Shown: piece after piece, positions 17,467 through 25,743 of the stretch
Numbering within the stretch: position 1 is the first letter of the stretch
Layout of the letters: each line of letters starts with the position of its first letter
Assembly: GCA_014359355.1 (NCBI GenBank)
Contig: JACIZP010000346.1
Location: forward strand, 1 to 38,270
Length of the DNA stretch: 38,270 nt
Direction: 5' to 3'
From: Calditrichota bacterium
GTDB taxonomy: Bacteria; Zhuqueibacterota; Zhuqueibacteria; JANLFK01; Oleimicrobiaceae
Notes under the pieces: model-generated
What the model was told of the DNA's origin: nothing
Database searches by the model: none
What the model saw: only the letters and a program-made list of their open reading frames with translations
Translations under genes and position numbers: made by a program

Positions 17467-17502
17467 GAAATGCTTCACCGCTGGCTGGGAGGTGGATTGC
17501 CC

Positions 17503-18045
17503 ATGCAAAACGCGGTCTTTCTGAGGGGCGAGCGAGTCCATCTCAGGCCGGTTGACCTTGATGCCGACCTGGAGCTGTTCTATCGCGGGGAGAATGACCC
17601 CGTGGTGCGGGATGCCTTGTTTCTGGCCTTTCCTGAAACGCGCGAGGCACTGCGGGCGCGCCTCAGCCGTCAGCTGGAGAGCCGCGAGGCGATTCTGTTC
17701 ACCATTTGCAGCAATGAGCCGCCTCAGGCGGTGGGGGTCACGGCCTTTTTCCGCGTGGACTATGTGAGCCGCGCCGCTGTCTTCTACCTGGCGCTGCTTG
17801 ACCCCAGCGCTTGGTCGAAGGGCTATGGCGGCGAGGCAACGCGGCTCATGGTCGACTATGCGTTTGCCACCTTGAATCTCCACCGTATTCAGCTGCATGT
17901 CTGTGCAGAAAACGCGCCAGCCATTCGCATCTATGAGAAGGCCGGTTTCGTGAAGGAGGGCGTATTGCGTCAGGCTATGTACCGGCGCGGCGGGTACGTG
18001 GATTTCTGGGTGATGGGCATCCTGCGGGAGGATTGGCAGAAGTAG
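17503..18045 (+). CDS. GNAT acetyltransferase, RimJ/RimL-like
   Basis: 180 residues from the ATG at 17503, which has GGGAGG about 10 nt upstream; an ATG 11 codons earlier lacks a site. Acetyltransf_3 type: an N-terminal LRGERVHLRPVD, core strand GVTAFF, the acetyl-CoA loop region WSKGYGGEATRLMVDYAF, and the ending AIRIYEKAGFVKEGVLRQ typical of RimJ/L N-acetyltransferases. It would transfer an acetyl group from acetyl-CoA to a protein N-terminus, amino sugar or small amine. It lies 36 nt after the symporter and is probably last in that transcript. Confidence 0.88.
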   Translation: MQNAVFLRGERVHLRPVDLDADLELFYRGENDPVVRDALFLAFPETREALRARLSRQLESREAILFTICSNEPPQAVGVTAFFRVDYVSRAAVFYLALLDPSAWSKGYGGEATRLMVDYAFATLNLHRIQLHVCAENAPAIRIYEKAGFVKEGVLRQAMYRRGGYVDFWVMGILREDWQK

Positions 18046-18223
18046 CGCAGGCTTGAGCCTGAGACGACAGGGTGGAGAGGTGAGCGCTCTGTGCAGCTGC
18101 TTGGCGTTGGACTCATGCGAAGTGCGTGTGGCCCCGCCCATGGCGTGCTCTCGCGCCTGTCGGACGAGCGGCTGCAGCTCGTGTCTCGGGCCTCCAGGCT
18201 GGTGCATTGCCCATTAGTTTCAT

Positions 18224-18265
18224 GCGGTGGGAGTCACCGCGAGGCCGTGCCGCCAAGATAGCGGC
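18224..18265 (+). other. Two adjacent hairpins in the leader before the second symporter
   Basis: GCGGTG (18224-18229) and CACCGC (18235-18240) form a 6-bp stem with a 5-nt loop; GCCGC (18249-18253) and GCGGC (18261-18265) form a second stem. They end 42 nt before the symporter start. No T-tract follows. They could be part of a structured 5' leader or chance in GC-rich DNA. I see no convincing promoter in 18046-18307. Confidence 0.3.
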
Positions 18266-18307
18266 GCATTGCGAAGGTGAGACGTTGAAAACGACAAAGG
18301 AACCTCC

Positions 18308-20299
18308 ATGGCAGAACAAGCCGCCAACGCGCTGGAGATGACCACTCGTTTCTCCTTTGCCCGGCAACTCACTCTGCTGGACTGGGGGATCATCGTCGCT
18401 TTCCTTGTGCTTTCGGTGCTGATAGGGCTCTACTTTTCCCGGCGGGGCACGCGTACCATGGCCGACTACTTTGCCTCGGGCCAGGGTGTGCCATGGTGGC
18501 TGCTGGGCACGTCGATGGTCGCCACGACTTTCGCCGCCGACACGCCACTGGCCATCAGCGGACTTGTGGTGAAGCAAGGCATCTGGGGGAACTGGTTCTG
18601 GTGGTCGCAGGTGCCCATGTTCGTCATCGGGGTGTTCTTCTTCTCGCGGCTGTGGCGACGGGCGCGCATCATCACCGACACCGAGCTGGTGAGCCTGCGC
18701 TATTCCGGTCGACCGGCGCGCATCCTGCGCGGCTTCCGCGCCCTCTACTTTGCCCTGCCGTACAACTGCCTGATCATGGGGTGGGTCAACCTGTCCATGA
18801 CCAAGATCATGGGTCTCACCTTCAACATCCCGAAGAACATCGCCGTGCCGGCGTGCATCTTGATTACCATGCTCTACTCGGCCGTCTCGGGCCTGTGGGG
18901 GGTGTTGGTGACCGACTTTTTCCAGTTCTTCTTGGCCATGGGGATGACTATCTTTCTGGCGATCTACGCCGTCGCCCACGTTGGCGGGATGGGCACGCTG
19001 CTCAGCGAGCTCCCTCGGCTGTACGGGCCTCAGAAGGCGGCCTCCATGCTCAGCGTCGTCCCCTCCACTGCCAGTGGCCAGGACTTTTCCATCTTCCTTC
19101 TCTACATTCTGCTCCTCTGGTGGACGGTGGGCAACACCGATGGCGGGGCCTATTTTGCCCAGCGGATGATTTCCGCAAAGAACGAGCGCCACGCGTTTCT
19201 GGGTTACCTGTGGTTCAACATCGCCCACTTTTGCCTGCGTCCTTGGCCGTGGATTGTGGTGGGCATCGTGGCCGCGGTGCGCTTCCCGGGCATCATCAAT
19301 CCGCATACGAACGCGCCTGACCCGGAGGTGGGGTACATCGCGGTGATGCTGGACCTCCTGCGGCCGGGCCTTTTGGGCCTGATGCTTGCCTCGTTTTTGG
19401 CGGCCTTCATGTCCACCATCGCCACGCAGATCAATTGGGGTGCTTCCTACCTGGTCAACGACTTCTACAGGCCCTTCGTGCGGCGGCACGCCAACGAGCG
19501 TCACTACGTGGTGATGGGCGTGCTGGCCACTGCCCTCATGGCGATTCTCGGCGGCGCGGTGACCTTTCTCATGAACGACATCTTCAAGGCGTGGCTGCTG
19601 TTTTCGGCAATCGTCGCGGGGATCGGCATCGTGTACATCTGCAGGTGGTATTGGTGGCGAGTAAACGCCTGGTCGGAAATGTCGGCCATCCTCGCCATCC
19701 TGGCGGTGGTAGCGTTGGTGCTGTTCGTGCCCAACGTGACCACCGTGCGCCTGGTGTTGCAAACGGCGGTCGGGCTGACCCTGGCGGTGCTGGCGTGGTT
19801 CGTTCTGACCAAGCCAGGCGAAGCCCAGGAAAACTGGGGAGGCGTTGTCGCTGCGCTGCTCTCGGGATTCGTCGCCTTGTGGGTAGTGAGCAAGTTCACG
19901 CTGCCAGCCCGGCAGTTCCCCTGGACGCTGCTCTACACAGTCCCTGTGTCGCTCGTCGTCTGGCTCACCACCACGCTTGTGACCAAGCCCGTGGACATGG
20001 CCAATCTGCTGGAATTCTACCGGCGGGTGCAGCCAGGAGGCCCCGGGTGGAAGAAGGTCGCCGCCATGGCCCAGGGACCACCAGCGCAGGAGAGTGTCGC
20101 CGAGAGCCTTTTCAATCGCCGCAATGTGCTTGGCGCCCTCCTGGGCATAGTGGCAGTGTACGCGGCACTCATGGGCATTGGCAAGTTGGTCCTGGGAGCG
20201 ACTGCGATAGGCCTGGCTCTTCTCGCGTTGACGGCGGTGTGTTTCTGGGGGGTGGCCAGGCTATTGGCGCACGAGCGATGGGCAGAGCCGGTTCGGTAG
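18308..20299 (+). CDS. Sodium:solute symporter (SSS family)
   Basis: 663 residues. Related to the symporter at 15541: the same PWWLLGTSMVATTFAADTPL region at unwound helix 1, GLWGVLVTDFFQFFLAMGM before helix 5, and the sodium-site segment LASFLAAFMSTIATQINWGA. Between helices 5 and 6 it has only a short periplasmic loop of about 40 residues where its relative carries the Ig-like insert. Extra C-terminal helices after residue 540 bring it to about 14-15 segments. The substrate is unknown. It starts at an ATG with AAAGGA upstream and is followed within 35 nt by the Tat-exported aminotransferase, so uptake of a product made in the periplasm is a reasonable reading. Confidence 0.92.
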   Translation: MAEQAANALEMTTRFSFARQLTLLDWGIIVAFLVLSVLIGLYFSRRGTRTMADYFASGQGVPWWLLGTSMVATTFAADTPLAISGLVVKQGIWGNWFWWSQVPMFVIGVFFFSRLWRRARIITDTELVSLRYSGRPARILRGFRALYFALPYNCLIMGWVNLSMTKIMGLTFNIPKNIAVPACILITMLYSAVSGLWGVLVTDFFQFFLAMGMTIFLAIYAVAHVGGMGTLLSELPRLYGPQKAASMLSVVPSTASGQDFSIFLLYILLLWWTVGNTDGGAYFAQRMISAKNERHAFLGYLWFNIAHFCLRPWPWIVVGIVAAVRFPGIINPHTNAPDPEVGYIAVMLDLLRPGLLGLMLASFLAAFMSTIATQINWGASYLVNDFYRPFVRRHANERHYVVMGVLATALMAILGGAVTFLMNDIFKAWLLFSAIVAGIGIVYICRWYWWRVNAWSEMSAILAILAVVALVLFVPNVTTVRLVLQTAVGLTLAVLAWFVLTKPGEAQENWGGVVAALLSGFVALWVVSKFTLPARQFPWTLLYTVPVSLVVWLTTTLVTKPVDMANLLEFYRRVQPGGPGWKKVAAMAQGPPAQESVAESLFNRRNVLGALLGIVAVYAALMGIGKLVLGATAIGLALLALTAVCFWGVARLLAHERWAEPVR

Positions 20300-20333
20300 C
20301 CGCTCGATCTTGTCTCATCTGGAGGGAATGCAC

Positions 20334-21632
20334 ATGTACTCTCGCCGCGAGTTCTTCGGCATAATGGCGGTTCCTGCGGCTGCTGCGGCCGTAGTTGCCC
20401 TCGACCCCCTCGGGGTGCGACGGGCGTTGGCCGCCTTAGCTGGATACTCCGGCTCCCCGCAACAGGCGGCGGCAGACGAACTCCTCTGGTTCGAGGTGCA
20501 GCAAGCCTTCGCGGTGGACCGCACATTGATCAACCTCAACAATGGGGCGGTCTCGCCCTCTCCAACCACGGTGATGGAGGCGCTGAAGCGGCACTGGGAG
20601 TTTGGGAACAAGGCCCCCTGCTACACGATGTGGCAGGTCTTGGAGCCACAGCGTGAACCTGTGCGACGGCAGCTTGCTGCCGCTTTTGGCTGCGATCCGG
20701 AGGAGATGGCTCTCACACGCAACGCCTCGGAAGGGTTGCAGATCTGTCAGTTCGGGCTGGACCTGAAACGGGGAGACGAAGTGCTGACCACCACGCAGGA
20801 CTATCCGCGCATGCTCACGACGTGGAGGCAGCGCGAGCGACGCGAAGGGATCGTGCTGCGGCAGATTTCCCTCCCCGTGCCGGCAGAAGATCCAGACGAA
20901 GTCGTCTCCTTGTTCGCGGAGCACCTTACCCCTCGGGTGAAGGCAGTCCTCATTTGCCACGTCATCAACCTCACCGGTCAGATTCTGCCCGTCAAGAAGA
21001 TCGTGCACTTGGCACGGGCCAAAGGGGTGCCGGTAATTGTCGATGGCGCACACGCCTTTGCGCACCTCGACTTTACGCACGCCGATCTGGATTGCGACTA
21101 CTACGCGACCAGTCTGCACAAGTGGCTCTGTGCGCCCCATGGAACCGGCTTCCTGTACGTGCGCCGCGACAAGATCCGCAGCCTGTGGCCGCTGATGGCC
21201 GCACCTGCAGACATGGACGACAACATCCGCAAGTTCGAAGAGATCGGCACGCACCCTGCAGCGCCCTACCTGGCAATTGCGGAAGCACTGACTCTGCACC
21301 AGGGCATCGGCCCGAAGCGAAAGGAGGCGCGGCTCATTTATTTGCGCGACCGCTGGGCGAGGCGGCTTGCTCAACACGAGCGCGTGCGGCTGCACACGAG
21401 CCTCAAACCCGGCGTCGCCAGTGGGCTCGGTACGTTCCAGGTGGAAGGGATCGATTCTGGGCAACTGGCGCAGTACCTGTGGGACAGGCACCGCATCCTC
21501 GTGGCGGGCATCAAACATCCAGAGTTCGAAGGGATCCGGGTGAGCCCGAGCATCTACACGACTGTGGAGGAAATCGACCGTTTCTGCGAGGCCGTGGAAC
21601 GAGTGATCAAGCACGGGCTGCCTAAATCGTGA
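20334..21632 (+). CDS. Tat-exported class V aminotransferase (isopenicillin-N-epimerase-like)
   Basis: 432 residues from the ATG at 20334 (GGAGG 8 nt upstream). A twin-arginine signal opens the protein (MYSRREFFGIMAVPAAAAAV), so it should be exported folded with its PLP. The body is fold-type I, class V (NifS/CefD-like): NNGAVSPSP near 69-77, TRNASEGLQ, Asp237 and His240 in VIVDGAHAFAH, and the PLP Lys K263 in TSLHKW. CefD-like relatives include epimerases, desulfurases and lyases; the reaction cannot be assigned. It is flanked by a symporter upstream and an S9 peptidase downstream (38 nt), on one strand, which suggests processing of amino acids or peptides outside the cytoplasm. Confidence 0.88.
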   Translation: MYSRREFFGIMAVPAAAAAVVALDPLGVRRALAALAGYSGSPQQAAADELLWFEVQQAFAVDRTLINLNNGAVSPSPTTVMEALKRHWEFGNKAPCYTMWQVLEPQREPVRRQLAAAFGCDPEEMALTRNASEGLQICQFGLDLKRGDEVLTTTQDYPRMLTTWRQRERREGIVLRQISLPVPAEDPDEVVSLFAEHLTPRVKAVLICHVINLTGQILPVKKIVHLARAKGVPVIVDGAHAFAHLDFTHADLDCDYYATSLHKWLCAPHGTGFLYVRRDKIRSLWPLMAAPADMDDNIRKFEEIGTHPAAPYLAIAEALTLHQGIGPKRKEARLIYLRDRWARRLAQHERVRLHTSLKPGVASGLGTFQVEGIDSGQLAQYLWDRHRILVAGIKHPEFEGIRVSPSIYTTVEEIDRFCEAVERVIKHGLPKS

Positions 21633-21670
21633 GGCAGACCAGGTCAAACGCAACTCAAGGAGGGTTCCTC

Positions 21671-23722
21671 ATGCAAAGGCACATGTGTCTTGTGTTGGCG
21701 GCAGCTTTGGTGGGGATGCTGTGCATTTCTGGGGTGGCTCAGGAGGAAACCCACCCCTTTTCCGTCCACGACATGCTGGCTATGGACCGCATTTCCGATC
21801 CCCAGGTGTCGCCCGACGGCAAGTGGGTGGCCTTTACGGTGCGCACCACCGACTTGGAGGCCAACCGCGGCCGCACCGACATTTGGATGGTGGGCACCGA
21901 CGGCAGCGGGCTGCGCCGCCTTACCACCCACCCGGCCTCAGACTACAACCCGCGATGGTCCTCCTGTGGCAAGTACATCTGGTTCATCTCCACGCGTTCC
22001 GGCTCAGCGCAGGTCTGGGTAATCCCTGTCTCCGGTGGAGAGGCGACGCAGAAGACGTACCTCCCCTTGGACGTCGCCAACTTGGTGGTGTCGCCCTATG
22101 GCAAGTATTTGGCGTTCACCATGGAGGTCTTTCCCGACTGCCAGAGCGTGGAGTGCACCAAGAGCAGGCTCGACTCCATCGCAGCGCGCAAGGCCACTGG
22201 CCGCATCTATGAACGCCTGTTCGTTCGCCACTGGGATACTTGGAAGGACGGGCGTCGTTCCCACCTGTTCGTCATGTCCATCAAGGATGGCGAGGTGCGC
22301 GACTTGATGCCTGGCATGGATGCGGATACGCCGTCACGTCCCTTTGGCGGGCCGGAGGAGATCGCCTTCGCGCCGGACAATGCCGGACTGGTCTTCTCCG
22401 CCAAGAACGTGGGGCGCGAAGAGGCATGGTCGACCAATTTTGATCTGTTCTACGTGCCGATCGACGGCTCCGAGCCCCCGCGCAACCTCACCGCAGACAA
22501 TCGTGCCACGGATACCATGCCGGTTTTTTCGCCGGATGGCAAGACGCTCGCCTACCTGGCTATGTCGCGGCCGGGCTACGAGGCCGATCGGTTTCGCATC
22601 ATGCTCCGCCCTTGGCCCGAGGGGCGTGCTAAGACGTTGACCGAGAGCTGGGACCGCTCGCCGAACTCGCTCTGCTGGTCGAAGGATGGCAAGTACCTCT
22701 ATGTCACTGCCGCCAATCTGGGCCAGACGTCCCTCTTTGCCGTCGACGTCTCCTCAGGCAAAGTGCGCACGCTTGTCGAACAGGGAACCGTCAGCTCGCC
22801 GTGCACGGCAGATGAGCAGATCGTCTACGGGCTGGACCATTTGCAGTCACCCGTGGAACTGTACGTCGTCAATGCTGACGGCAGCAATCCGCGGCCCATC
22901 ACAGCGCTCAATGCGAAAAAGGTGGCAGCGGCACGCATGGGCGATTTTGAGCAGTTTACCTTCAAGGGCTGGAACGACGAGAAGGTTTATTGCTACGTCG
23001 TCAAGCCGGTGGACTTTGACCCCAACAAGCGCTACCCGGTGGCCTTCCTCATTCACGGGGGGCCGCAAGGTTCTTTCGGTAACCACTTCCACTACCGCTG
23101 GAACCCACAGGCCTACGCCGGCGCAGGCTATGCAGCAGTGATGGTCGATTTCCACGGCTCCACCGGCTACGGGCAGGTGTTTTGCGACGCTATCCGCGGC
23201 GACTGGGGTGGCAAGCCGTTAGTCGACCTGCAGAAGGGGCTTGCCGCAGCCCTCAAACGCTACCCCTGGATGGATGGCGACCGCGTGGCCGCCCTGGGCG
23301 CCTCCTTCGGGGGCTACATGATCAATTGGATTGCCGGCAACTGGCCGGACCGCTTCCGCTGTCTGGTCTGCCATGACGGCAACTTGGATGAGCGCATGGC
23401 CTACTTTGATACCGAAGAGCTCTGGTTCCCGGAGTGGGACCATGTTGGCACACCCTGGGATAACCCGAAGGGCTATGAGCTGCACAACCCGGTGAACTTT
23501 GTCAAGAATTGGAAGACGCCGATGTTGGTCATCCACGGGGCCCTGGACTTTCGGGTGACGGAGACACAAGGGCTGGGGACGTTCAATGCCCTGCAACGCC
23601 GGGGCATCCCCAGCAAGCTGCTCTACTTTCCCGATGAAAACCACTGGGTGCTGAAGCCCCACAACTCCATCCTTTGGCATGAAACGGTGCTGGGCTGGTT
23701 GGACCAGTGGTGCAAGAAATGA
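21671..23722 (+). CDS. S9 family peptidase (prolyl oligopeptidase/acylaminoacyl-peptidase type), exported
   Basis: 683 residues from the ATG at 21671, which has AAGGAGGG upstream and begins a signal peptide (MQRHMCLVLAAALVGMLCIS). Residues about 30-420 form a WD40-like/TolB beta-propeller (repeats such as SPDGKWVAF, SPYGKYLAF, FAPDNAGLVF, SPDGKTLAYL). The C-terminal third is the alpha/beta-hydrolase: oxyanion-side HGGPQGSFG, nucleophile S545 in GASFGGYM, Asp626 in HGALDFRV and His658 in DENHWV. It should remove dipeptides or acyl-amino acids from small peptides in the periplasm. It follows the aminotransferase and precedes the nitroreductase by 83 nt, all on the plus strand. Confidence 0.95.
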   Translation: MQRHMCLVLAAALVGMLCISGVAQEETHPFSVHDMLAMDRISDPQVSPDGKWVAFTVRTTDLEANRGRTDIWMVGTDGSGLRRLTTHPASDYNPRWSSCGKYIWFISTRSGSAQVWVIPVSGGEATQKTYLPLDVANLVVSPYGKYLAFTMEVFPDCQSVECTKSRLDSIAARKATGRIYERLFVRHWDTWKDGRRSHLFVMSIKDGEVRDLMPGMDADTPSRPFGGPEEIAFAPDNAGLVFSAKNVGREEAWSTNFDLFYVPIDGSEPPRNLTADNRATDTMPVFSPDGKTLAYLAMSRPGYEADRFRIMLRPWPEGRAKTLTESWDRSPNSLCWSKDGKYLYVTAANLGQTSLFAVDVSSGKVRTLVEQGTVSSPCTADEQIVYGLDHLQSPVELYVVNADGSNPRPITALNAKKVAAARMGDFEQFTFKGWNDEKVYCYVVKPVDFDPNKRYPVAFLIHGGPQGSFGNHFHYRWNPQAYAGAGYAAVMVDFHGSTGYGQVFCDAIRGDWGGKPLVDLQKGLAAALKRYPWMDGDRVAALGASFGGYMINWIAGNWPDRFRCLVCHDGNLDERMAYFDTEELWFPEWDHVGTPWDNPKGYELHNPVNFVKNWKTPMLVIHGALDFRVTETQGLGTFNALQRRGIPSKLLYFPDENHWVLKPHNSILWHETVLGWLDQWCKK

Positions 23723-23805
23723 GGTGGCCTCTCCGGGCCCTATGAAGCAAATCCTCAGGGGGCCAGGCGGCGTGGCTGCCCACGGTCTCCGGAAGGAGGT
23801 GGCAC

Positions 23806-24540
23806 ATGAGACTCTGGGCAATTGTCCTGCTGGTTGGGATGTTTTTCACTGTCCCTTTAGCCCTGGTGAGTTTCGGAAAGACGGCAAAGCAGGAGGCAGG
23901 TCGCATGGGTGGAGGGCAAGCTGTCATTTCGCTGCCGGCGCCGCGCCTTGACGGTGATTGTTCTGTGGAAAAGGCGCTCAGCAAGCGGCGCTCCGTGCGG
24001 AGCTACCGGGCGGAGCCGCTCACCATCAATGAGCTCGGTCAGCTGCTCTGGGCCGCATACGGCATTACCAAGGAGATGCCGCTGCCGGCATTCCTGCGCG
24101 GGGGGCTGCGCACCGCTCCCTCGGCTGGTGCCTTGTATCCGCTGGAGATTTATGCCGTCGTGGGAGAGGTGACCGGTCTGGCCCCTGGCATCTACCGGTA
24201 CGAGTCCGAGGGCCATGCCTTGAGAAAGATCGCCTCTGGCGACTCCCGCAAGGAACTGGCTCACGCCGCCTGGGAGCAATCCTTCATCGCCAAAGCCCCA
24301 GTGGTGCTGGTCTACTCGGGGGTGTTTGCGCGCACCACCGGCAAGTACGGCGAGCGTGGCCGAGCTCGCTATGTGTGCATGGACCTTGGTCACTCGGCGC
24401 AAAACGTCTATCTGCAGGCGGAGGCACTGGGCCTTGGCACCTGTGCGGTGGGCGCATTCGACGACGAGGCGGTGAGAAAAGTTATGGGCCTGAAATCGGA
24501 GGAGGAGCCGCTGTACATCATGCCGGTGGGAAAGAAATAG
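23806..24540 (+). CDS. SagB-type nitroreductase with N-terminal signal/anchor
   Basis: 244 residues; ATG with AAGGAGG 6 nt upstream. Residues 3-24 are hydrophobic (LWAIVLLVGMFFTVPLALVS), so the enzyme is either anchored or exported. The rest is an FMN nitroreductase fold of the SagB/thiazole-oxidase-like group: KRRSVRSYRAEPLTINELGQLLWAAYG, RTAPSAGALYPLEIYAVV, GHSAQNVYLQAEALGLGTCAVGAF. SagB enzymes dehydrogenate azolines in peptide natural products, but many relatives are of unknown function; no cyclodehydratase (YcaO) or precursor gene is seen here. End of the symporter-aminotransferase-peptidase run. An extracytoplasmic flavin enzyme would need flavin export or another loading route. Confidence 0.87.
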   Translation: MRLWAIVLLVGMFFTVPLALVSFGKTAKQEAGRMGGGQAVISLPAPRLDGDCSVEKALSKRRSVRSYRAEPLTINELGQLLWAAYGITKEMPLPAFLRGGLRTAPSAGALYPLEIYAVVGEVTGLAPGIYRYESEGHALRKIASGDSRKELAHAAWEQSFIAKAPVVLVYSGVFARTTGKYGERGRARYVCMDLGHSAQNVYLQAEALGLGTCAVGAFDDEAVRKVMGLKSEEEPLYIMPVGKK

Positions 24541-24999
24541 GCGTTCCACCGCACCTCCTCTACTGGCGTGCGTGAGAGTTTTGCGCCAACCGTTGCAGGC
24601 GGTGACTCGCCAAGAGAGGCCCCGCGCCCGAAGTCCGAGGGCGGCCACGCGCGGGGATGGCGCGCGACGCCCGACCGTCTCTGGCGTGTCGGTGAGAAGG
24701 TTCTCGCTGCATCGTTCGGCTGATCGTGGTGGGCACGGCGCAGGCCCGATTGATCAGAAGTCTCCCCAGCGGGACGTTGAGGTAGCCCGGCATGGGTGCA
24801 GTTCGAGCCTTTGCGTCGCAGGAACAAAGGAGTCGTTCGGTGGTAGAAAGAGCAGCGGCTTTGCGTGTCCGTGTTGTGCTTGGAGCCGGCCGACTACCAT
24901 CTCAGGCGGAGCGGAGGTGCGTGGTGGTGTGGTCACCTGCACGTGGAGTTGAATGGATCGTCGCGGGGTCTGACGGTCTTCAGTAACGGAGTGGAGTGC
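24541..24999 (+). other. Intergenic region with GC-rich hairpin
   Basis: About 460 bases with no gene I can support. An 8-bp perfect stem, CCCCGCGC (24620-24627) with GCGCGGGG (24649-24656), encloses a 21-nt loop, 80 nt after the nitroreductase stop. No T-tract follows, so it is not a classic intrinsic terminator; it may stabilise the mRNA end. No clear promoter for the nucleotidyltransferase gene at 25000 was found. Confidence 0.4.
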
Positions 25000-25740
25000 A
25001 TGCAGGCAGTGATTCTGGCCGCGGGCGAGGCACGACGCCTTAGGCCGTTAACCGTGACGCAACCTAAGTGCCTTCTTGAGGTGACCGACGGGACCACCGT
25101 CCTCGACGCCACGGTCGAGAACCTCCTCTGGGCAGGGGTGGACGAGTTGGTCTTGGTCACGGGCTTTTGTGCCGAGCGCATCCGCGCCCACGTGGCAGCG
25201 CGCTACCCGCGCCTCCGGGTGCAGTGGGTACACAATGAAAGATTTGCTACTACCAACAACGCCTTCTCGCTGTGGCTTACCCGTGAGGCCGTGCGCGGGC
25301 CCTTTCTCCTCTTGGACGCAGACATTCTCTTTGACCGACGCATCCTCGCCATGCTGCTGGGCGTCAAACACCAGGACGCCCTGGCTGTTCGCACGGCCGG
25401 CCACTGGTCGGAAGAGGATATGAAGGTGGTTCTCGATTCCCAGGGGTTCGTCCAGACCATCAGCAAAGGGGTGAGGGTGGAGAGTGCGGCCGGAGAGTCC
25501 ATTGGCATCGAGAAGTTTAGTGCGCAGTTTGCCAGTGCCCTTTTTGCTGAACTTGGACGGCGGATGGATGGCGGACCAGGCGCGCAGGAGTTCTATGAGG
25601 CCTCCTTCCAGGCAGTCATCGATGCGGGCCTGCGCCTCTATGGGCTGGATATCTCGCCACTGCAGTGCGTGGAGATCGACACGCTCGAAGACTATCGCCA
25701 AGCTCGGGAGGTCGCCACGCGCCTGTGCATCGTGGGGTGA
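25000..25740 (+). CDS. LicC-like sugar/choline-phosphate nucleotidyltransferase
   Basis: 246 residues from the ATG at 25000 (GGAG-rich upstream). The NTP-transferase fold begins MQAVILAAGEARRLRPLT..QPKCLLEV, the nucleotide-binding loop and Lys23. TNNAFSLWL near 85-93 is typical of phosphocholine/aminoethylphosphonate cytidylyltransferases (LicC/PntC group). Metal Asp lie in LLLDADILFD (106, 108), and VEIDTLEDYRQA is the C-terminal metal motif. It would couple CTP to a phosphorylated alcohol such as phosphocholine, phosphoethanolamine or inositol-phosphate; the exact substrate is not readable. 3 nt before the membrane protein gene, so cotranscribed, and near a CDP-alcohol phosphatidyltransferase that could use its product. 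Confidence 0.82.
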   Translation: MQAVILAAGEARRLRPLTVTQPKCLLEVTDGTTVLDATVENLLWAGVDELVLVTGFCAERIRAHVAARYPRLRVQWVHNERFATTNNAFSLWLTREAVRGPFLLLDADILFDRRILAMLLGVKHQDALAVRTAGHWSEEDMKVVLDSQGFVQTISKGVRVESAAGESIGIEKFSAQFASALFAELGRRMDGGPGAQEFYEASFQAVIDAGLRLYGLDISPLQCVEIDTLEDYRQAREVATRLCIVG

Positions 25741-25743
25741 GGC

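Noticed and set aside
18113-19762. A 549-codon minus-strand frame
   Set aside because: Antisense to the second symporter; very His/Gln/Arg-rich, which is the expected complement of membrane-helix codons.
24620-24656. GC-rich hairpin as an intrinsic terminator
   Set aside because: Good 8-bp stem but a 21-nt loop and no T-tract on either strand.
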